NCBI GenBank assembly: GCA_022496805.1
Contig: CM040085.1
Location: forward strand, 15,095,811 to 15,159,810
From: Pohlia nutans
Taxonomy: Eukaryota; Streptophyta; Bryopsida; Bryales; Mniaceae
DNA length: 64,000 nt
Direction of reading: 5' to 3'
The notes beneath the pieces are model-generated. The model was not told the origin of the DNA, did not search any database, and saw only the letters and a list, made by a program, of their open reading frames with translations. The first letter of the stretch is position 1. Every line of letters begins with the position of its first letter. Shown here piece after piece: positions 32,062 to 43,367 of the stretch. A program made the position numbers and the translations under genes.

Positions 32062-32718
32062 TTACATGGCCGGCTGGAAACCCTTCTTAATCATCTCCGT
32101 CGTCTCGTCCGACGTCCCGAACGCCTTCGACAAGATGCCGGTCTGGATAGCTGGGGTCGACCCGTACAGCGCAGAGGGCATCAGCTGCACGCCCGGGTTC
32201 TGCGCGTTCAGCACCGACACCGTCACGGAGTGCCCGCTGCCGGTGTTCAGCTGGAAGTGCACCAAGCCCTGCGGGAACAGGAAGAAGTCGCCCGTCTTCA
32301 GCGTCACGGCGTACAGCTTGCCCGCAGTGTCCACGAACCCCACGTACACCTGCCCCTTCAGCACCGTGATCACCTCCGCGGCTCTTGGGTGCGTGTGGGG
32401 AGGCACCAGCCCGCCCTTGGCATAGTTGAACTTGGCCAGTGCGAAGCTCTGCGTGTTGAGCGCCGGGTAGTTGACGCCAGCGAAGCCGGGGATGATGCCG
32501 ATGCCGAGCGGGTTGTTGGTGTCGGCGTCTGCGCGCAGGCCCCTGAATGCGAAGTCTTCAGGCATCACCATCGCCGGAGCCTTGCAGGCGAGGCCATTGA
32601 ACATGATGGGGCTCTTGAGGTCCGCCACGCAGAAGTCGTTGATGGCGCTGGGATCGGTGGCAGACGCCACGGCCACCAGCAGGGCAGCCACCACGAACAC
32701 GACCATGAGCTTGGCCAT
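32062..32718 (-). CDS. Germin-like protein GLP2
   Basis: A 218-residue secreted germin-like cupin, without introns and nearly identical to GLP1. The signal peptide differs slightly (Ala10 to Val; ending VASA). Residues 38-39 are Ile-Met where the other copies have Leu-Leu or Phe-Leu. Cys30/Cys45 and the ligands His108, His110, Glu115 and His154 are kept. Its core promoter differs from the others (see the entry at 32,719), so expression may be reduced although the protein is intact. Confidence 0.95.
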   Translation of the reverse strand: MAKLMVVFVVAALLVAVASATDPSAINDFCVADLKSPIMFNGLACKAPAMVMPEDFAFRGLRADADTNNPLGIGIIPGFAGVNYPALNTQSFALAKFNYAKGGLVPPHTHPRAAEVITVLKGQVYVGFVDTAGKLYAVTLKTGDFFLFPQGLVHFQLNTGSGHSVTVSVLNAQNPGVQLMPSALYGSTPAIQTGILSKAFGTSDETTEMIKKGFQPAM

Positions 32719-33399
32719 CTCGACAGCCAGCGAGCGAGAGTCGATCGAAGCTAGCTAGAAACAGATACAAACACGTACGTCGAGAATGCTAGCTATCAAC
32801 TGGGTGACAGAAGAGATGATGATCAGTCGACTGATGGAAGTGAAGAACTGGATCACGTACTTATGTCATCGCGACAGTGTTGAATCCGGGAAATCCTGAA
32901 TTTCCGTGCGTAGTGAATGAACCAGATAGTCGTATACTCGTAGTTGTTAAATTAAAAAAGATAATGTGCACAAAAGGCAAAAAAATGTTTATTTTGTGAC
33001 TTGCCACCCAACCATAGAAGTGAGATCTCGTCAATTAGACAAGTTATCTCCTTCACCCACCAAGTCACACTTATAGTCCTAGTACTGTCTGTCTACATAC
33101 TTAGAATATGTATAGACTAACTAGACTATTATTTTGGTGTTCTAACTAATTTGAAGCCATAGACTCTTGGTCGATCAGTTCCCTCATAAGCAACTTAATT
33201 ACCATGTGAGTAACTTTGTCATAAACACTTGATCTATTAATTCACTCATGAGTAATTTAATTACCGTATGAGTAACTTAATTCCAACAGTAGTCGCTATG
33301 AATGGGTGGGAATCCACCGAGTTAATTTCTAAGCGATTTTAGTTGTAAAGCCGAAGAAAAGAAACATGCCCGGATTAGGTTGTCCATACTCCCTGACTC
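32719..33399 (-). promoter_or_regulatory. GLP2 promoter with altered TATA box
   Basis: At the place of the TATA box the minus strand reads GACATAAG (32,860-32,867), where GLP1, GLP3 and GLP5 read TATATAAG or GATATAAG. The conserved block CTGAATTTCCGTGCGTAGTG is present (about 32,893-32,913). About 32,950-33,290 is an insertion relative to the GLP1 and GLP3 promoters, which continue from TCGTAGTTG straight into the shared GAATGGGTGGGAATCCA (resumed at 33,300). Confidence 0.65.
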
Positions 33400-33403
33400 T
33401 TAA

Positions 33404-34251
33404 CCCCTCCTCCACGTTAATACAAGAGGACGAAACCTACCCCTATTTTGTGCATGTTGGGGCTCACCTCAAGAAATAACCCCCTTTTCTAAGGATTTAA
33501 AATTCCCAAGGGAGTCCTTCTAGAGTAATTTCGGGCCGTAGGTCCAAAATCTACAAAAGAAAATTGCCAAAAGAAGACCCTAAGATGCCTAAAATGGAGA
33601 TTTCAAAAAATGGGACCCATGGATGAATAGTGCTTGCATTAACATCGAGGGGGGATTTAGAGTTAGAGGTTCCAAACTCTTAACTGCGTAGGCATCTGTT
33701 TTTTGATCGATGTACAGATTTCATTCATGTTTTCTCATTCGTCATGCACGTTTTGGAGTGTGGATGTTTTATTGTAGATTTATGGGAAGTTAGCTTCATG
33801 CATGTGTGAACTGATTAGAAGGGGATGATTTGTGAAATTTCTATACCTCAGTTCATGTTGCATTGATGCACCCAAAAAAATTTGATCTTAGTTCAGAATA
33901 GTTCAAAAGTGCTATTGAAAAAGTCAACTCATAAAATTAAACAACCAAAAAATCTCCAAAAATCAGTACACTTAGAGTATTACACTTCAACCCATTACAA
34001 CAAATTTCATTCATAGATTGTCAATATCTTATTCGTAATCAAATTAGGAAAGTATTTTGAATTTCACGTTTCAAATTTTATACAAAAATATCTGTGATAG
34101 CAATCATAGATTTAACGATATGAACAGAGTCTAAAATTCATAATGTACAATTTTTGTTGATACATCAAGTTCAAAATATCCCTCTTACTTGCATTTTATA
34201 ATGCACCTTTGCAATTCTCCAAATTTGAAGAGGGTTGTAAGCATTTAGGGG
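33404..34251. mobile_element. TTAA-flanked MITE, copy 2 (848 bp)
   Basis: It starts CCCCTCCTCC and ends GCATTTAGGGG, flanked by TTAA (33,400-33,403; 34,252-34,255). The right 550 bases match the MITE at 28,805. The left 280 bases are extra, so this is a longer family member or a composite. It lies in the upstream region of GLP2. Confidence 0.6.
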
Positions 34252-34255
34252 TTAA

Positions 34256-35440
34256 TAAAACATTGACAGTTTTCCACAAAGGGGAAATTCTAGTTTTTCC
34301 TCCTTGTCTTATTGTCCTATATCATTTGCCACCAAGTTGTAAGAACTTGAGTTGATATACTACCTCTCCACCTCTTTATTTCTCACTTGTCTTTCTTTAC
34401 TGCAGCAACATCAAGTTAGTTAGTCATTGTTAATGAAATTGGTTCCTTTATGGAAATTGGTTCTTTTTATGGAAGTTGGTAACAAAACTTGAATATTTTA
34501 AATTTAGTTATTTCTATTGAATATATATTGTTATTACATTCAATGAATATAATATTAATATATGATTATTATATTCAGTATTCTAATAAAGAGGGAAAAT
34601 GTCTAAGTAACTTTCTAACTTTTTCCAGTGTAAGACAATTCCATGTACAATGTAAAACGATCGCTTTCAAGACACTAAGAAAAAAACCCCCTTTTTCTCT
34701 CGAAAATAGTCCCATGGCGCCCTGTGACCTAGGCATTTGTGTAGCAAGGACAAGGCTGTGTGCGTAAGGAAGCTAGTACACATGTTAGTGATCGTAAGCT
34801 CATGCACAATGAAATTCACTTTCATTTCATCTCTAGCTCTTTGAACTCAAGTAGAATATTATAGAATATTTTAGGCAGTATACCCCAAGTAGATTATCAA
34901 ATTATTCTTTACTTGAATTAAAGCATCCTATATTACATTAAAAATTTATAATAAGGTAAGAAATTTACCTCCTGATGAATAAAATGGACCTTATATTTTA
35001 GCTTAAGTAGTTTTCTAATTTTTCGATAGTGACCCCCCGGCCATGGCGTTCAAGGAAGTTCCACAAAGCATGTGGTTCAACAACATACCAATCAACATAC
35101 CTAAAAGATTAATATTTCACATTGATGGTCTCTATGTGCATTTAATAGCAAGATATGGCAGGCCCCATGCAAAAAAAAATGTACTCTAGCCCGCTCCGTT
35201 GTAGATGATCATGGCTATTAGAGTTGCTCTTTCACATAATCTAACCTACTAAAATGTCTGTCCAACCTACTTCTAAATTTCTCAAATCTTCACATTGAGT
35301 ACATATGCTTGTCATTTTTAGTAGACTGGACTTTATGAAAGATCTTCATTGATAGTTACATGAATACCAACTTTGTTACATAAATTCACAAGTGGACTTG
35401 CACAAGATCATCTGCACCACGCGCTGCATCCCAAACAGCT
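34256..35440. other. AT-rich spacer with GLP2 distal promoter remnant
   Basis: No gene. 34,760-34,850 matches the distal promoter of GLP1 (15,165-15,240), including GGAAGCTAG and GATCGTAAGCT(C/T)ATGCACA. This shows that the DNA between it and 33,400 was inserted. The rest is AT-rich without recognised features. R-block sequence begins again near 35,340. Confidence 0.5.
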
Positions 35441-35444
35441 CTGA

Positions 35445-35753
35445 AGGCCCATTCACATATACCAATTCTGCTGCACGCATGCGTGCGTCAGATAACTTTG
35501 AAGGAATATGAGGTGAATAGAAAAATCTAAAATAGGTAAGAGAGGAATTACACTACCGCATGACAGAAAGCAACACAACGCAAAAAATGAACGTGACTAT
35601 ACTTGCGGTAGTGTATTGCACTTGCACAGTGCTCAACAGTAGTTGCAGCAGGAAAAGACAAAGTCTTGAATATTTTTTTGTTTCTTCATTTTACCTCCCT
35701 TCCTTTCAGGAACGCAAACGCAACAGTGGCACTAGGCTGGTGTGAATGGGCCA
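35445..35753. mobile_element. Harbinger-like MITE-B (309 bp)
   Basis: It starts AGGCCCATTCACA and ends TGTGAATGGGCCA, an inverted repeat of 12 out of 13. It is flanked by TGA (35,442-35,444; 35,754-35,756). Its target is the same trinucleotide of the repeated unit that holds MITE-A in copy 1, but its interior is unrelated to MITE-A. No coding capacity. Confidence 0.75.
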
Positions 35754-35756
35754 TGA

Positions 35757-37167
35757 GTGGGTGAAACTGTGAGTCAAGATCTCACAGTTCTACCATGCCG
35801 ACCTTTTGGCCCCACCGCTCTCTGTAAAGCGATCAGATTTCCCACACTATATTCGAAAATCCTCAGGGTTTGTGGATTCTAGAATGTAGTGTCCGTGGGG
35901 TCGCAAGCTCACGGTGGACGGGTAATAAAGAGTGTTAGATGGTCTGAACTCTGAAGTGACTTTTCTTAGACCCCTATGCTACTTTGATACGTCTTCAGTG
36001 TGTCACTACAATGAAAGCGGTTCATTCTAAAATTGAAAAAGTTATTTAAAAAACATTATTTAATTTTAAATCCAAAAACATTGCTGTTTGTAACCAGAGA
36101 TGAGTCACTTCACCTTTTGAGGTTTGATACTGCTTTGGTACAAGGACATGGCAAAAGAAGAAATACTTTACCAGGTTGACGAGTGCAAAATTTCTTACTT
36201 CATAATGTAAACAATGACACACTGCACACCATGAACTTTGTGAAATGGAAATCCCTTTGTCTACCATGCCAGCTGGCTAGGGAAGTTGTAGCTACGATCC
36301 GATCGGGTATAGTAGCGACCCTAAATTTTACAAACGTATTTAGGAGAATAACTTCAAGTGACAGCTAAATATCGGAAATAATAGGCTCTTCAGCAAACTC
36401 ATTTTTCAGAACCTGCTCTCCGCAGGATTTCTAAATGACAGACATTTCCGGTTAGTGTCATCCAGCGTTGCATACAATGTTCTCTTTTTCTCATACTGCC
36501 TTCAGGATTATTATGTTAGAAGTGTCTCTTTCGATACCGATTTTGGCAACATGTGAGTATGCAGAATACAAATTCATGGCGGACTACAAAATGGTACAAC
36601 TTACATTTTGAGTAGAATAAAGGGTGTATAAGAAGGCATAAATCAGCTCGTTCAAGACATCGTGCACGACAGGCCATGTTGAGGATAGCACGATCTCAGG
36701 AAAAAAATCAACAACTTCCACGTACAACTGAAGCACTGGGAGAGTGTCAAGTTCATAAAAGTTAGGTCCAGGAAGGAAAAACCAACTACACCTCATCCAG
36801 ACAAAACATGAAGAGATTGTTCCAAGAAAAACTCAAAGTAGCTCATTCCCAGGTAAAAAATAAAAGTACACTACAAGGTGGACATTGGACCTTCCAAATA
36901 TATTGAACTCCACTGCCAATTGAAAGTTTCAGACTGCCAATGACGTGGCATCCTCGACTGTGTGAGCAAATAATCGATCCTACATTAATCAACTAATAGT
37001 CAAGACGACTCAAAAAATATGACGGCACACCATGCCTTAAGAAAAATCTTTCACAAACTCAAGTCACGACGTCTCGTGAGCGATCCTCCCTGGTTCCGCT
37101 AGCTGCCATGCTCCCTGCTCCGCTGCTGAGCTCGCGCTGGCATCAGTGGTATAGGATGGTGGCTTAA
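35757..37167. repeat. R block copy 3 and GLP3 3' flank
   Basis: Non-coding. 35,757-36,020 matches 28,528-28,710. 36,070-36,360 matches 30,960-31,215. 36,440-37,167 matches the GLP 3' flank modules. This copy is shorter than copies 1 and 2: the segments equivalent to 29,400-30,900 are missing. Confidence 0.65.
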
Positions 37168-37824
37168 TTATATGGCCGGCTGGAAGCCCTTCTTAATCAT
37201 CTCCGTCGTCTCGTCCGACGTCCCGAACGCCTTCGACAAGATGCCGGTCTGGATGGCCGGGGTCGACCCGTACAGCGCCGAGGGCATCAGCTGCACGCCC
37301 GGGTTCTGCGCGTTCAGCACCGACACCGTCACGGAGTGCCCGCTGCCGGTGTTCAGCTGGAAGTGCACCAAGCCCTGCGGGAACAGGAAGAAGTCGCCCG
37401 TCTTCAGCGTCACGGCGTACAGCTTGCCCGCAGTGTCCACGAACCCCACGTACACCTGCCCCTTCAGCACCGTGATCACCTCCGCGGCTCTTGGGTGCGT
37501 GTGGGGAGGCACCAGCCCGCCCTTGGCATAGTTGAACTTGGCCAGTGCGAAGCTCTGCGTGTTGAGCGCCGGGTAGTTGACGCCAGCGAAGCCGGGGATG
37601 ATGCCGATGCCGAGCGGGTTGTTGGTGTCGGCGTCGGCGCGCAGGCCCCTGAATGCGAAGTCTTCAGGCATCACCATCGCCGGAGCCTTGCAGGCGAGGC
37701 CATTGAACAAGAGGGGGCTCTTGAGGTCCGCCACGCAGAAGTCGTTGATGGCGCTGGGATCGGTGGCAGACACCGCGGCCACCAGCAGGGCAGCCGCCAC
37801 GAACACGACCATGAGCTTGGCCAT
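37168..37824 (-). CDS. Germin-like protein GLP3
   Basis: A 218-residue germin-like cupin, without introns, with an intact signal peptide (ending VSA near residue 20), the Cys30/Cys45 pair and ligands His108, His110, Glu115 and His154. Its last residue is Ile where the other four copies end in Met. An upstream in-frame ATG at 37,944 would add 40 residues, but it lies beyond the conserved leader, so MAKLM is preferred. It stands head to head with GLP4, with start codons about 3.1 kb apart. Confidence 0.95.
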   Translation of the reverse strand: MAKLMVVFVAAALLVAAVSATDPSAINDFCVADLKSPLLFNGLACKAPAMVMPEDFAFRGLRADADTNNPLGIGIIPGFAGVNYPALNTQSFALAKFNYAKGGLVPPHTHPRAAEVITVLKGQVYVGFVDTAGKLYAVTLKTGDFFLFPQGLVHFQLNTGSGHSVTVSVLNAQNPGVQLMPSALYGSTPAIQTGILSKAFGTSDETTEMIKKGFQPAI

Positions 37825-38130
37825 CTCAGAATCGAAGCTAGCTAGAAACACAGAGAATGTGAACAAACACGTCGAGAATGCTCTCGGATGTGTGAGAGAA
37901 GAGATGATGATCAGTCGACTGATGGAGATACAGAATTGGATCACGTACTTATATCATCTCGACAGTGTGTAATCGGGGAAGCCCTGAATTTCCGTGCGTA
38001 GTGAATGAACCAGACAGTCGTACACTCGATCGCAGTTGCTGCGAATGGGTGGGAATCCAGTGAGTTAATTTCGAAGCTGTTTTAATTTTTAACCCGAAGA
38101 AAATAAACATGCCCGGTTTAGGTTGTTCAG
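37825..38130 (-). promoter_or_regulatory. GLP3 promoter
   Basis: TATA box GATATAAG on the minus strand (37,948-37,955) and the shared block CTGAATTTCCGTGCGTAGTG (about 37,984-38,003). Similarity to the other promoters ends near CCCGGTTTAGGTTG (38,112-38,126). Beyond it lies unrelated DNA with TTAA-type MITE ends. Confidence 0.7.
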
Positions 38131-38467
38131 AATTTTTGGAGCACTTGTTGTTCAATCCGATTTCAGCATATGTACTAAATACCCTGAACAAGTTCCATCA
38201 ATCTACTCAATGGTGACATTCTCTCAAAAATTGTGCAATTTTGTTGATTCTTTTTTCATACAAAAGTTATGTAAGTCTTCTTTAATTGCAGTAGTGTCGA
38301 TCGTCAAAATTACCCACCACCAATGAGGAATTGAGCTTGGTACAAGAGTTAGTCAAGAAAACAAGAGGTCAAGAGTTAAGTTCAGCAACCCGGGTCCTTT
38401 AGGGGTTAACCAAGAATGCACCTTTACCCTCGTGATTGTAACCCCATGACCCCTTGCAGAAATTTAA
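38131..38467. other. Spacer with a lone TTAA-type MITE end
   Basis: No gene. GGTCCTTTAGGGG followed by TTAA lies at 38,393-38,409. It points away from the MITE that starts at 38,468, so it may be the right end of another, degraded element in this stretch. Confidence 0.4.
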
Positions 38468-39046
38468 CCCCTAAAGGACCATAACTATGTTTCTCTCCAA
38501 ACATTCCAAAGCTGCCTAAAAGTACCCTTTCTCATAAAAAGGCAACCAGTTTTTGATCTAAAACCTTTTTGACCGATCCAACCATAGGATATTTCAACCA
38601 ACTTGAATTTATTAGCACCTACAAATTTTCAACCGTTCAAGGTTCGTCGATAGTAATATTATAAGCTACAAAGTTGGTTGCACTTTGTTTTTTGGCCTGC
38701 TGCCCTGAGCTTGAAACTTTCTGAAAATGCCCAAAATAAAAAATTTAGTCTCAAATTTGGTAAAATGAATTTGACACTTGTGTATATGGAGGTGTTAGCT
38801 CATTGTATACAAAAATTCAAATGCATAGCTCATTGTATGAAAAATTTCAAGAGCTGCCCGCAGTTAAGTTTTTCACCTTTGCATGATTGTATCTTTTGAT
38901 CTATACATCACCTACGTATGCAAATTACCATCCCATCTTCATTATAAAAAGTAGAATCACCAAAAAAAATCTCAAAAATTGAGGATCAATACTCATTCCA
39001 CATTGAGGTGACCGAACTTGGAAAATCAGCCTTGGTCCTTTAGGGG
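38468..39046. mobile_element. TTAA-flanked MITE, 13-bp perfect ends (579 bp)
   Basis: Left end CCCCTAAAGGACC, right end GGTCCTTTAGGGG: a perfect 13-bp inverted repeat. TTAA flanks both sides (38,464-38,467; 39,047-39,050). The interior differs from the family at 28,805, so at least two families share these ends. No coding capacity. Confidence 0.75.
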
Positions 39047-39059
39047 TTAAAAAAACAAA

Positions 39060-39265
39060 ATCACTGATGCCGACCTTTTCACCCCACTGTTCGCTACAGC
39101 CATCAGATTGCCCAAAATCCTCAGTGTTTGTGGATTGCAGAATGTAGCGTGTCCAGCAAACGGGTGGACGGGTAATAATGAGTGCTAGATAGTCTGAACT
39201 CTCAAGTCACTTTTCTCAGAGCTCTCTGGCTGCTACCATTGCTACATCTTCAGTTCGTCACTTCT
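39060..39265 (+). repeat. R block fragment
   Basis: Matches 10,840-11,050 and 44,230-44,300, from TGCCGACCTTTTCACCCCA to CAGTTCGTCACTTC. It lies in plus orientation upstream of plus-strand GLP4, whereas in the GLP1-3 units it lies 3' of a minus-strand gene. Confidence 0.6.
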
Positions 39266-39284
39266 TTTTTTCTATTAATAAAAA

Positions 39285-39334
39285 TATAATAATAATAATA
39301 ATAATAATTATTATTATTATTATTATTATTATTT
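39285..39334. repeat. (AAT)n-(ATT)n palindromic microsatellite
   Basis: About eight AAT units run directly into about nine ATT units, so the array is its own reverse complement and could form a hairpin or cruciform. Confidence 0.85.
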
Positions 39335-40810
39335 TTTGACACAAATGAAACTTGTTTCATTGCAAGAGTGACTAACGCAAAGGTACCTAGTCAAAGATGA
39401 CGTGGGCGGGATAAACCATTTTAGTTGTTAGGGTTAAGACTAGCCTAAAAACAAGAAAATAAAAATAAAAATAAGTTTGTCATTTCAATGAAAGGATCTT
39501 TCATTGCTAAAATTATTTTCAATTTTCAATTTTAAAGATTTCAAATGAAAATCATTTCCATTTACGTTTTGCTTAAAAAAAACAAAATCTAGTCACGTCT
39601 TGAAAGTTCATACTTAGAGCCTAATACCATGGATGAAGTATCTGTGACTAAAAGACAAGTTTTAGGGACTTCGGGGACCAAGTTCTTGCATTTTAAGTTA
39701 GCTTTGAGAAATGTTCAAGTGTTGGAGAAGTTGTCATGAAGTATGGAAGGTTCTCAAGTCCAAGACTTCAAGGCAACTTCTCACTAACCAATCAAATTTG
39801 TTTGTATTTAACCTCAAGAAAGTCTATGGAACATGCACATCTTCATAGAAATCATGGCCGGGTATGAGACAAGTTACCCAAGTTCTCCTTTTCACCTCCT
39901 CTTGCCTACTTTCACAAGCAACTTCTCAAATCCATGGAACTTGGCTCCTACCCTTTGAGACTACAATATGTAGGTATGTGTTTACTGGCACTTGGGTTGA
40001 CAACACACGTGGCAATATTGCAAAGTTAATTTCGTGAAAACATTTCAACATCCTAAGTCCAAGTTTGCTAATGTAAAGGTACCCATAGCCGATAAATACC
40101 GCACTGTAACTAATATCTAAAGCTCTTAGAAGCTCCATTTCATGAACCCAAAAGTCAACATAATGTTGGCCAACATAGAATGCCTAGCTTTATGTTTGGG
40201 AATTGATCTAATTGTTGTTGGTTATATGTGAACATATATATTAGTCATGGGTTTCAAAAACCTTTTCACTTAAACCCTCTCTAAATAAATTAATTTTGAG
40301 AAGAAAATTTTCGAAGAAATTACCTTTCTACAGTTGATCTCTGTTTCTCAATGAAAGAACAAAAATTTCTCGTCATTGCAACTTCTGATCAACATTTTCC
40401 ATGCCAAAAACATTAACCTTACTTTATCGGTGATGGGCAATTGCACCTAATGCAAAGAATGATATGAAACTGAGCGGTGATGCTAACTTACCCCAAGGAG
40501 GAGTGGAAAGCTGAACAGGAAACACCTGGTACCGACATATTCACCAGGAGAAGCGGCAAGCTCCAGGCAGTCGCTTCTCCATGTTACCGCAGCAGAAAGC
40601 GAGACGTCGGCATTCATGGCACAAACAAAGAGGACGACGACCATCCTGTGGCTCGCCATCACGTCCGGGGCCACGCCACGGGGCCAGACTGGAAAGCCAT
40701 ACTCAGCGCCCTCTGTCATCACTTCTCCAGCCAAATTATTTCAAACCTGGCTTCACCCGCCCTTCCATCCACCTTTATCTCAAGTAGACTCCATGCACAA
40801 TAGACCTTGC
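39335..40810. other. GLP3-GLP4 intergenic, no gene seen
   Basis: AT-rich sequence without recognisable coding, repeat or RNA features up to about 40,480, then a GC-richer 300 bases leading to the GLP4 promoter. Short open frames around 40,480-40,890 on both strands show no protein-like pattern. Confidence 0.5.
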
Positions 40811-40966
40811 TATAAGTACGTGATCCAACTCTTCACTTTACATCAGTCGACTGATCATCATCGCTTCTCAGGTCATTCATCTCTGAGCTAGCCTTCTCGA
40901 CGTACGTGTTTGTGCTCATTGTCTGTGTTTCTAGCTAGCTTCGACTCTCGCTCGCTGGCTGTCGAG
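40811..40966 (+). promoter_or_regulatory. GLP4 core promoter and leader
   Basis: TATAAGTA (40,811-40,818), then GTGATCCAACTC, CAGTCGACTGATCATCATC and the leader shared with all copies. Upstream of the TATA box the sequence is unlike GLP1, 2, 3 and 5: the conserved CGCACGGAAATTCAGGA block is missing. GLP4 may therefore have acquired a different upstream region and a different expression pattern. Confidence 0.7.
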
Positions 40967-41623
40967 ATGGCCAAGCTCATGGTCGTGTTCGTGGCGGCTG
41001 CCCTGCTGGTGGCCGTGGTATGCGCCACTGATCCCAGCGCCATCAACGACTTCTGCGTGGCGGACCTCAAGAGCCCCCTCTTGTTCAATGGCCTCGCCTG
41101 CAAGGCTCCGGCGATGGTGATGCCTGAAGACTTCGCATTCAGGGGCCTGCGCGCAGACGCCGACACCAACAACCCGCTCGGCATCGGCATCATCCCCGGC
41201 TTCGCTGGCGTCAACTACCCGGCGCTCAACACGCAGAGCTTCGCGCTGGCCAAGTTCAACTACGCCAAGGGCGGACTGGTGCCTCCCCACACGCACCCCA
41301 GAGCCTCGGAGGTGATCACGGTGCTGAAGGGGCAGGTGTACGTGGGGTTCGTGGACACTGCGGGCAAGCTGTACGCCGTGACGCTGAAGACGGGCGACTT
41401 CTTCTTGTTCCCGCAGGGCTTGGTGCACTTCCAGCTGAACACCGGCAGCGGGCACTCCGTGACGGTGTCGGTGCTGAACGCGCAGAACCCGGGCGTGCAG
41501 CTGATGCCTTCGGCGCTGTACGGGTCGACCCCGGCCATCCAGACCGGCATCTTGTCGAAGGCGTTCGGGACGTCGGACGAGACGACGGAGATGATCAAGA
41601 AGGGCTTCCAGCCGGCCATGTAA
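40967..41623 (+). CDS. Germin-like protein GLP4
   Basis: A 218-residue germin-like cupin, without introns. Signal peptide to about residue 20 (VVCA), Cys30/Cys45, cupin box HTHPRASE (Ser114 where GLP1-3 have Ala), ligands His108, His110, Glu115 and His154, C-terminus FQPAM. It is the first plus-strand copy of the cluster. The protein is essentially the same as its neighbours, so any division of labour must come from its different promoter. Confidence 0.95.
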   Translation: MAKLMVVFVAAALLVAVVCATDPSAINDFCVADLKSPLLFNGLACKAPAMVMPEDFAFRGLRADADTNNPLGIGIIPGFAGVNYPALNTQSFALAKFNYAKGGLVPPHTHPRASEVITVLKGQVYVGFVDTAGKLYAVTLKTGDFFLFPQGLVHFQLNTGSGHSVTVSVLNAQNPGVQLMPSALYGSTPAIQTGILSKAFGTSDETTEMIKKGFQPAM

Positions 41624-42380
41624 TTAAGCGACCAGTCCATTCCATGAATTCCAGCGCGAGCTCATCAGCGGAGCAGGGAGGATAGCAGCTAGCGGAACCA
41701 GGGAGGAGCGCCCACGGGAAGTCGTGACCTGAGCTTGTGAAAGATTTGTCTTAAGGCATGGTGTGCCGTCATATTTTTTGAGTCGTCTTGACTCTCTTGG
41801 TTGATTAATGTAGGATCGATTATTTGCTCACACAGTCGAGGATGCCATGTTGTTGTTAGTCTGAAACTTTGGCAGTGGATTTCAATAAATAGAAGGTCCA
41901 GTGACGACCTTGAAGTATACTTTAATTTTTTACTTGGGAATGAGCTAGGTTGAGTTTTTTCTTGGAACAAAATCTTCATGTTTTGTTTCGATAAGATGTA
42001 GTTGGTTTTTCCTGTTACACCCAGATTTTTGAGGTACTCGTTATATGAGACCATCTCTCGTGTACGTAACTGTAGCAGTACGTGGATGTGGTTGATTTTT
42101 TCTTGGGATCATTCAATTCTCAAACTTTGACTGTCTTGGACCAGCTGATTTGCTCCTTCTGTTGCGTCCTTCATACTAGTCAAGATATAAAATACACCAT
42201 TTTTTTGTCCTCTATAATAATGTGATAAATGTGAATGCTGCATACTCACTTGTTGCCAGAATCGCTTCTCAAAGAAACACTTGTACATAATAATAAATTC
42301 AGCACTCTGAGGAACCATCGTATGCAACGCTGGGTAATATAAAATTGTAATGTCTCTGAAACTCACTGCCCAATAGAACT
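41624..42380 (+). repeat. GLP4 3' flank module
   Basis: The inverted counterpart of 36,440-37,167 and of the other 3' flanks, ending near GTATGCAACGCTGGGT (42,322-42,337). It holds the 3' UTR of GLP4. No separate gene. Confidence 0.7.
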
Positions 42381-43129
42381 TAATATTACATAATCAAGCA
42401 TGAGACGTCTTGCATTGATTTCCATAAATAAGACGTGATCTGGATTGCCTGTTATTACAATCGGAAGCAGTGACAAAACCTGTTGGAATTTGAACCTGTT
42501 GGAATTCTAAACATGACAGGATCTTCCTCTTGCTGCGGCCTGTCAACGACGCCCGTCTCTGGGCATTGTGGTTTTGGGTTCCTTCTGAATCAACAATTGA
42601 CGGCGATGACGGTTGTAGTAACATTGTAGAGAAACTACTAATAATATAATTCAACTGTCAAACCTTCTAACCTTCTTTGCTTGGCTGAGTTGAAGTTAGC
42701 GCCGCTTTACATGGCAAGCCAAGGCCAAAACCAATTCACAGAGAAATAGTGCTGAGGCCAAGAAGGGAGGGAGCTTTGATACGGGCTGAGGCAAGTGAAT
42801 TGGGTTTTCATTTTGATCCAACCCAATTCTCTTCCTTGGGGCTGTGTCTGATTTTGTTTTTAGTGCATTAGAATATAATTTCAACCCATTGGATCATGAA
42901 TTTCACGGATGACTTTGATTCCATCATGCAATGGCCTTGGGGTTGATTTTGTGGAATAAACAAATCACATACAAGGATTCACGGATTTCACGCATGTTAG
43001 AGCTCCAAATTGACCTTGGCCCGTCATGTAAAGCAACCCTTAGAGAAAATTCTCTACGATTCCTCCGATCCCTTGACAGATGCTTGATATTCGGAGGTGA
43101 ACAGTAGGGGACTAAAGAATGTTATGATA
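42381..43129. other. Spacer, no gene seen
   Basis: AT-rich. 42,620-42,690 resembles 29,600-29,690 in the same orientation. Nothing else is recognised. Confidence 0.4.
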
Positions 43130-43367
43130 GATAGAGTATGTTCATGAGAAATTTCATCTGAGGGTCGATATTTGTAGGACAATGAAGAGAAGCACCTAGT
43201 CCACCTAAGTCCTTGTGTCTCCTGAGAACGTCAAAGAATGCATTCTAGCAGTCAGTTTTTGTGTTGGAATTGCCAGCTCAAACCCAGCACATTTGAATGC
43301 TCAATCATGTGCGTGGTCTCACTCAGCAATTGCTCAGGGGCCAGGCTCATTTGAAAAATTGCGCAAA

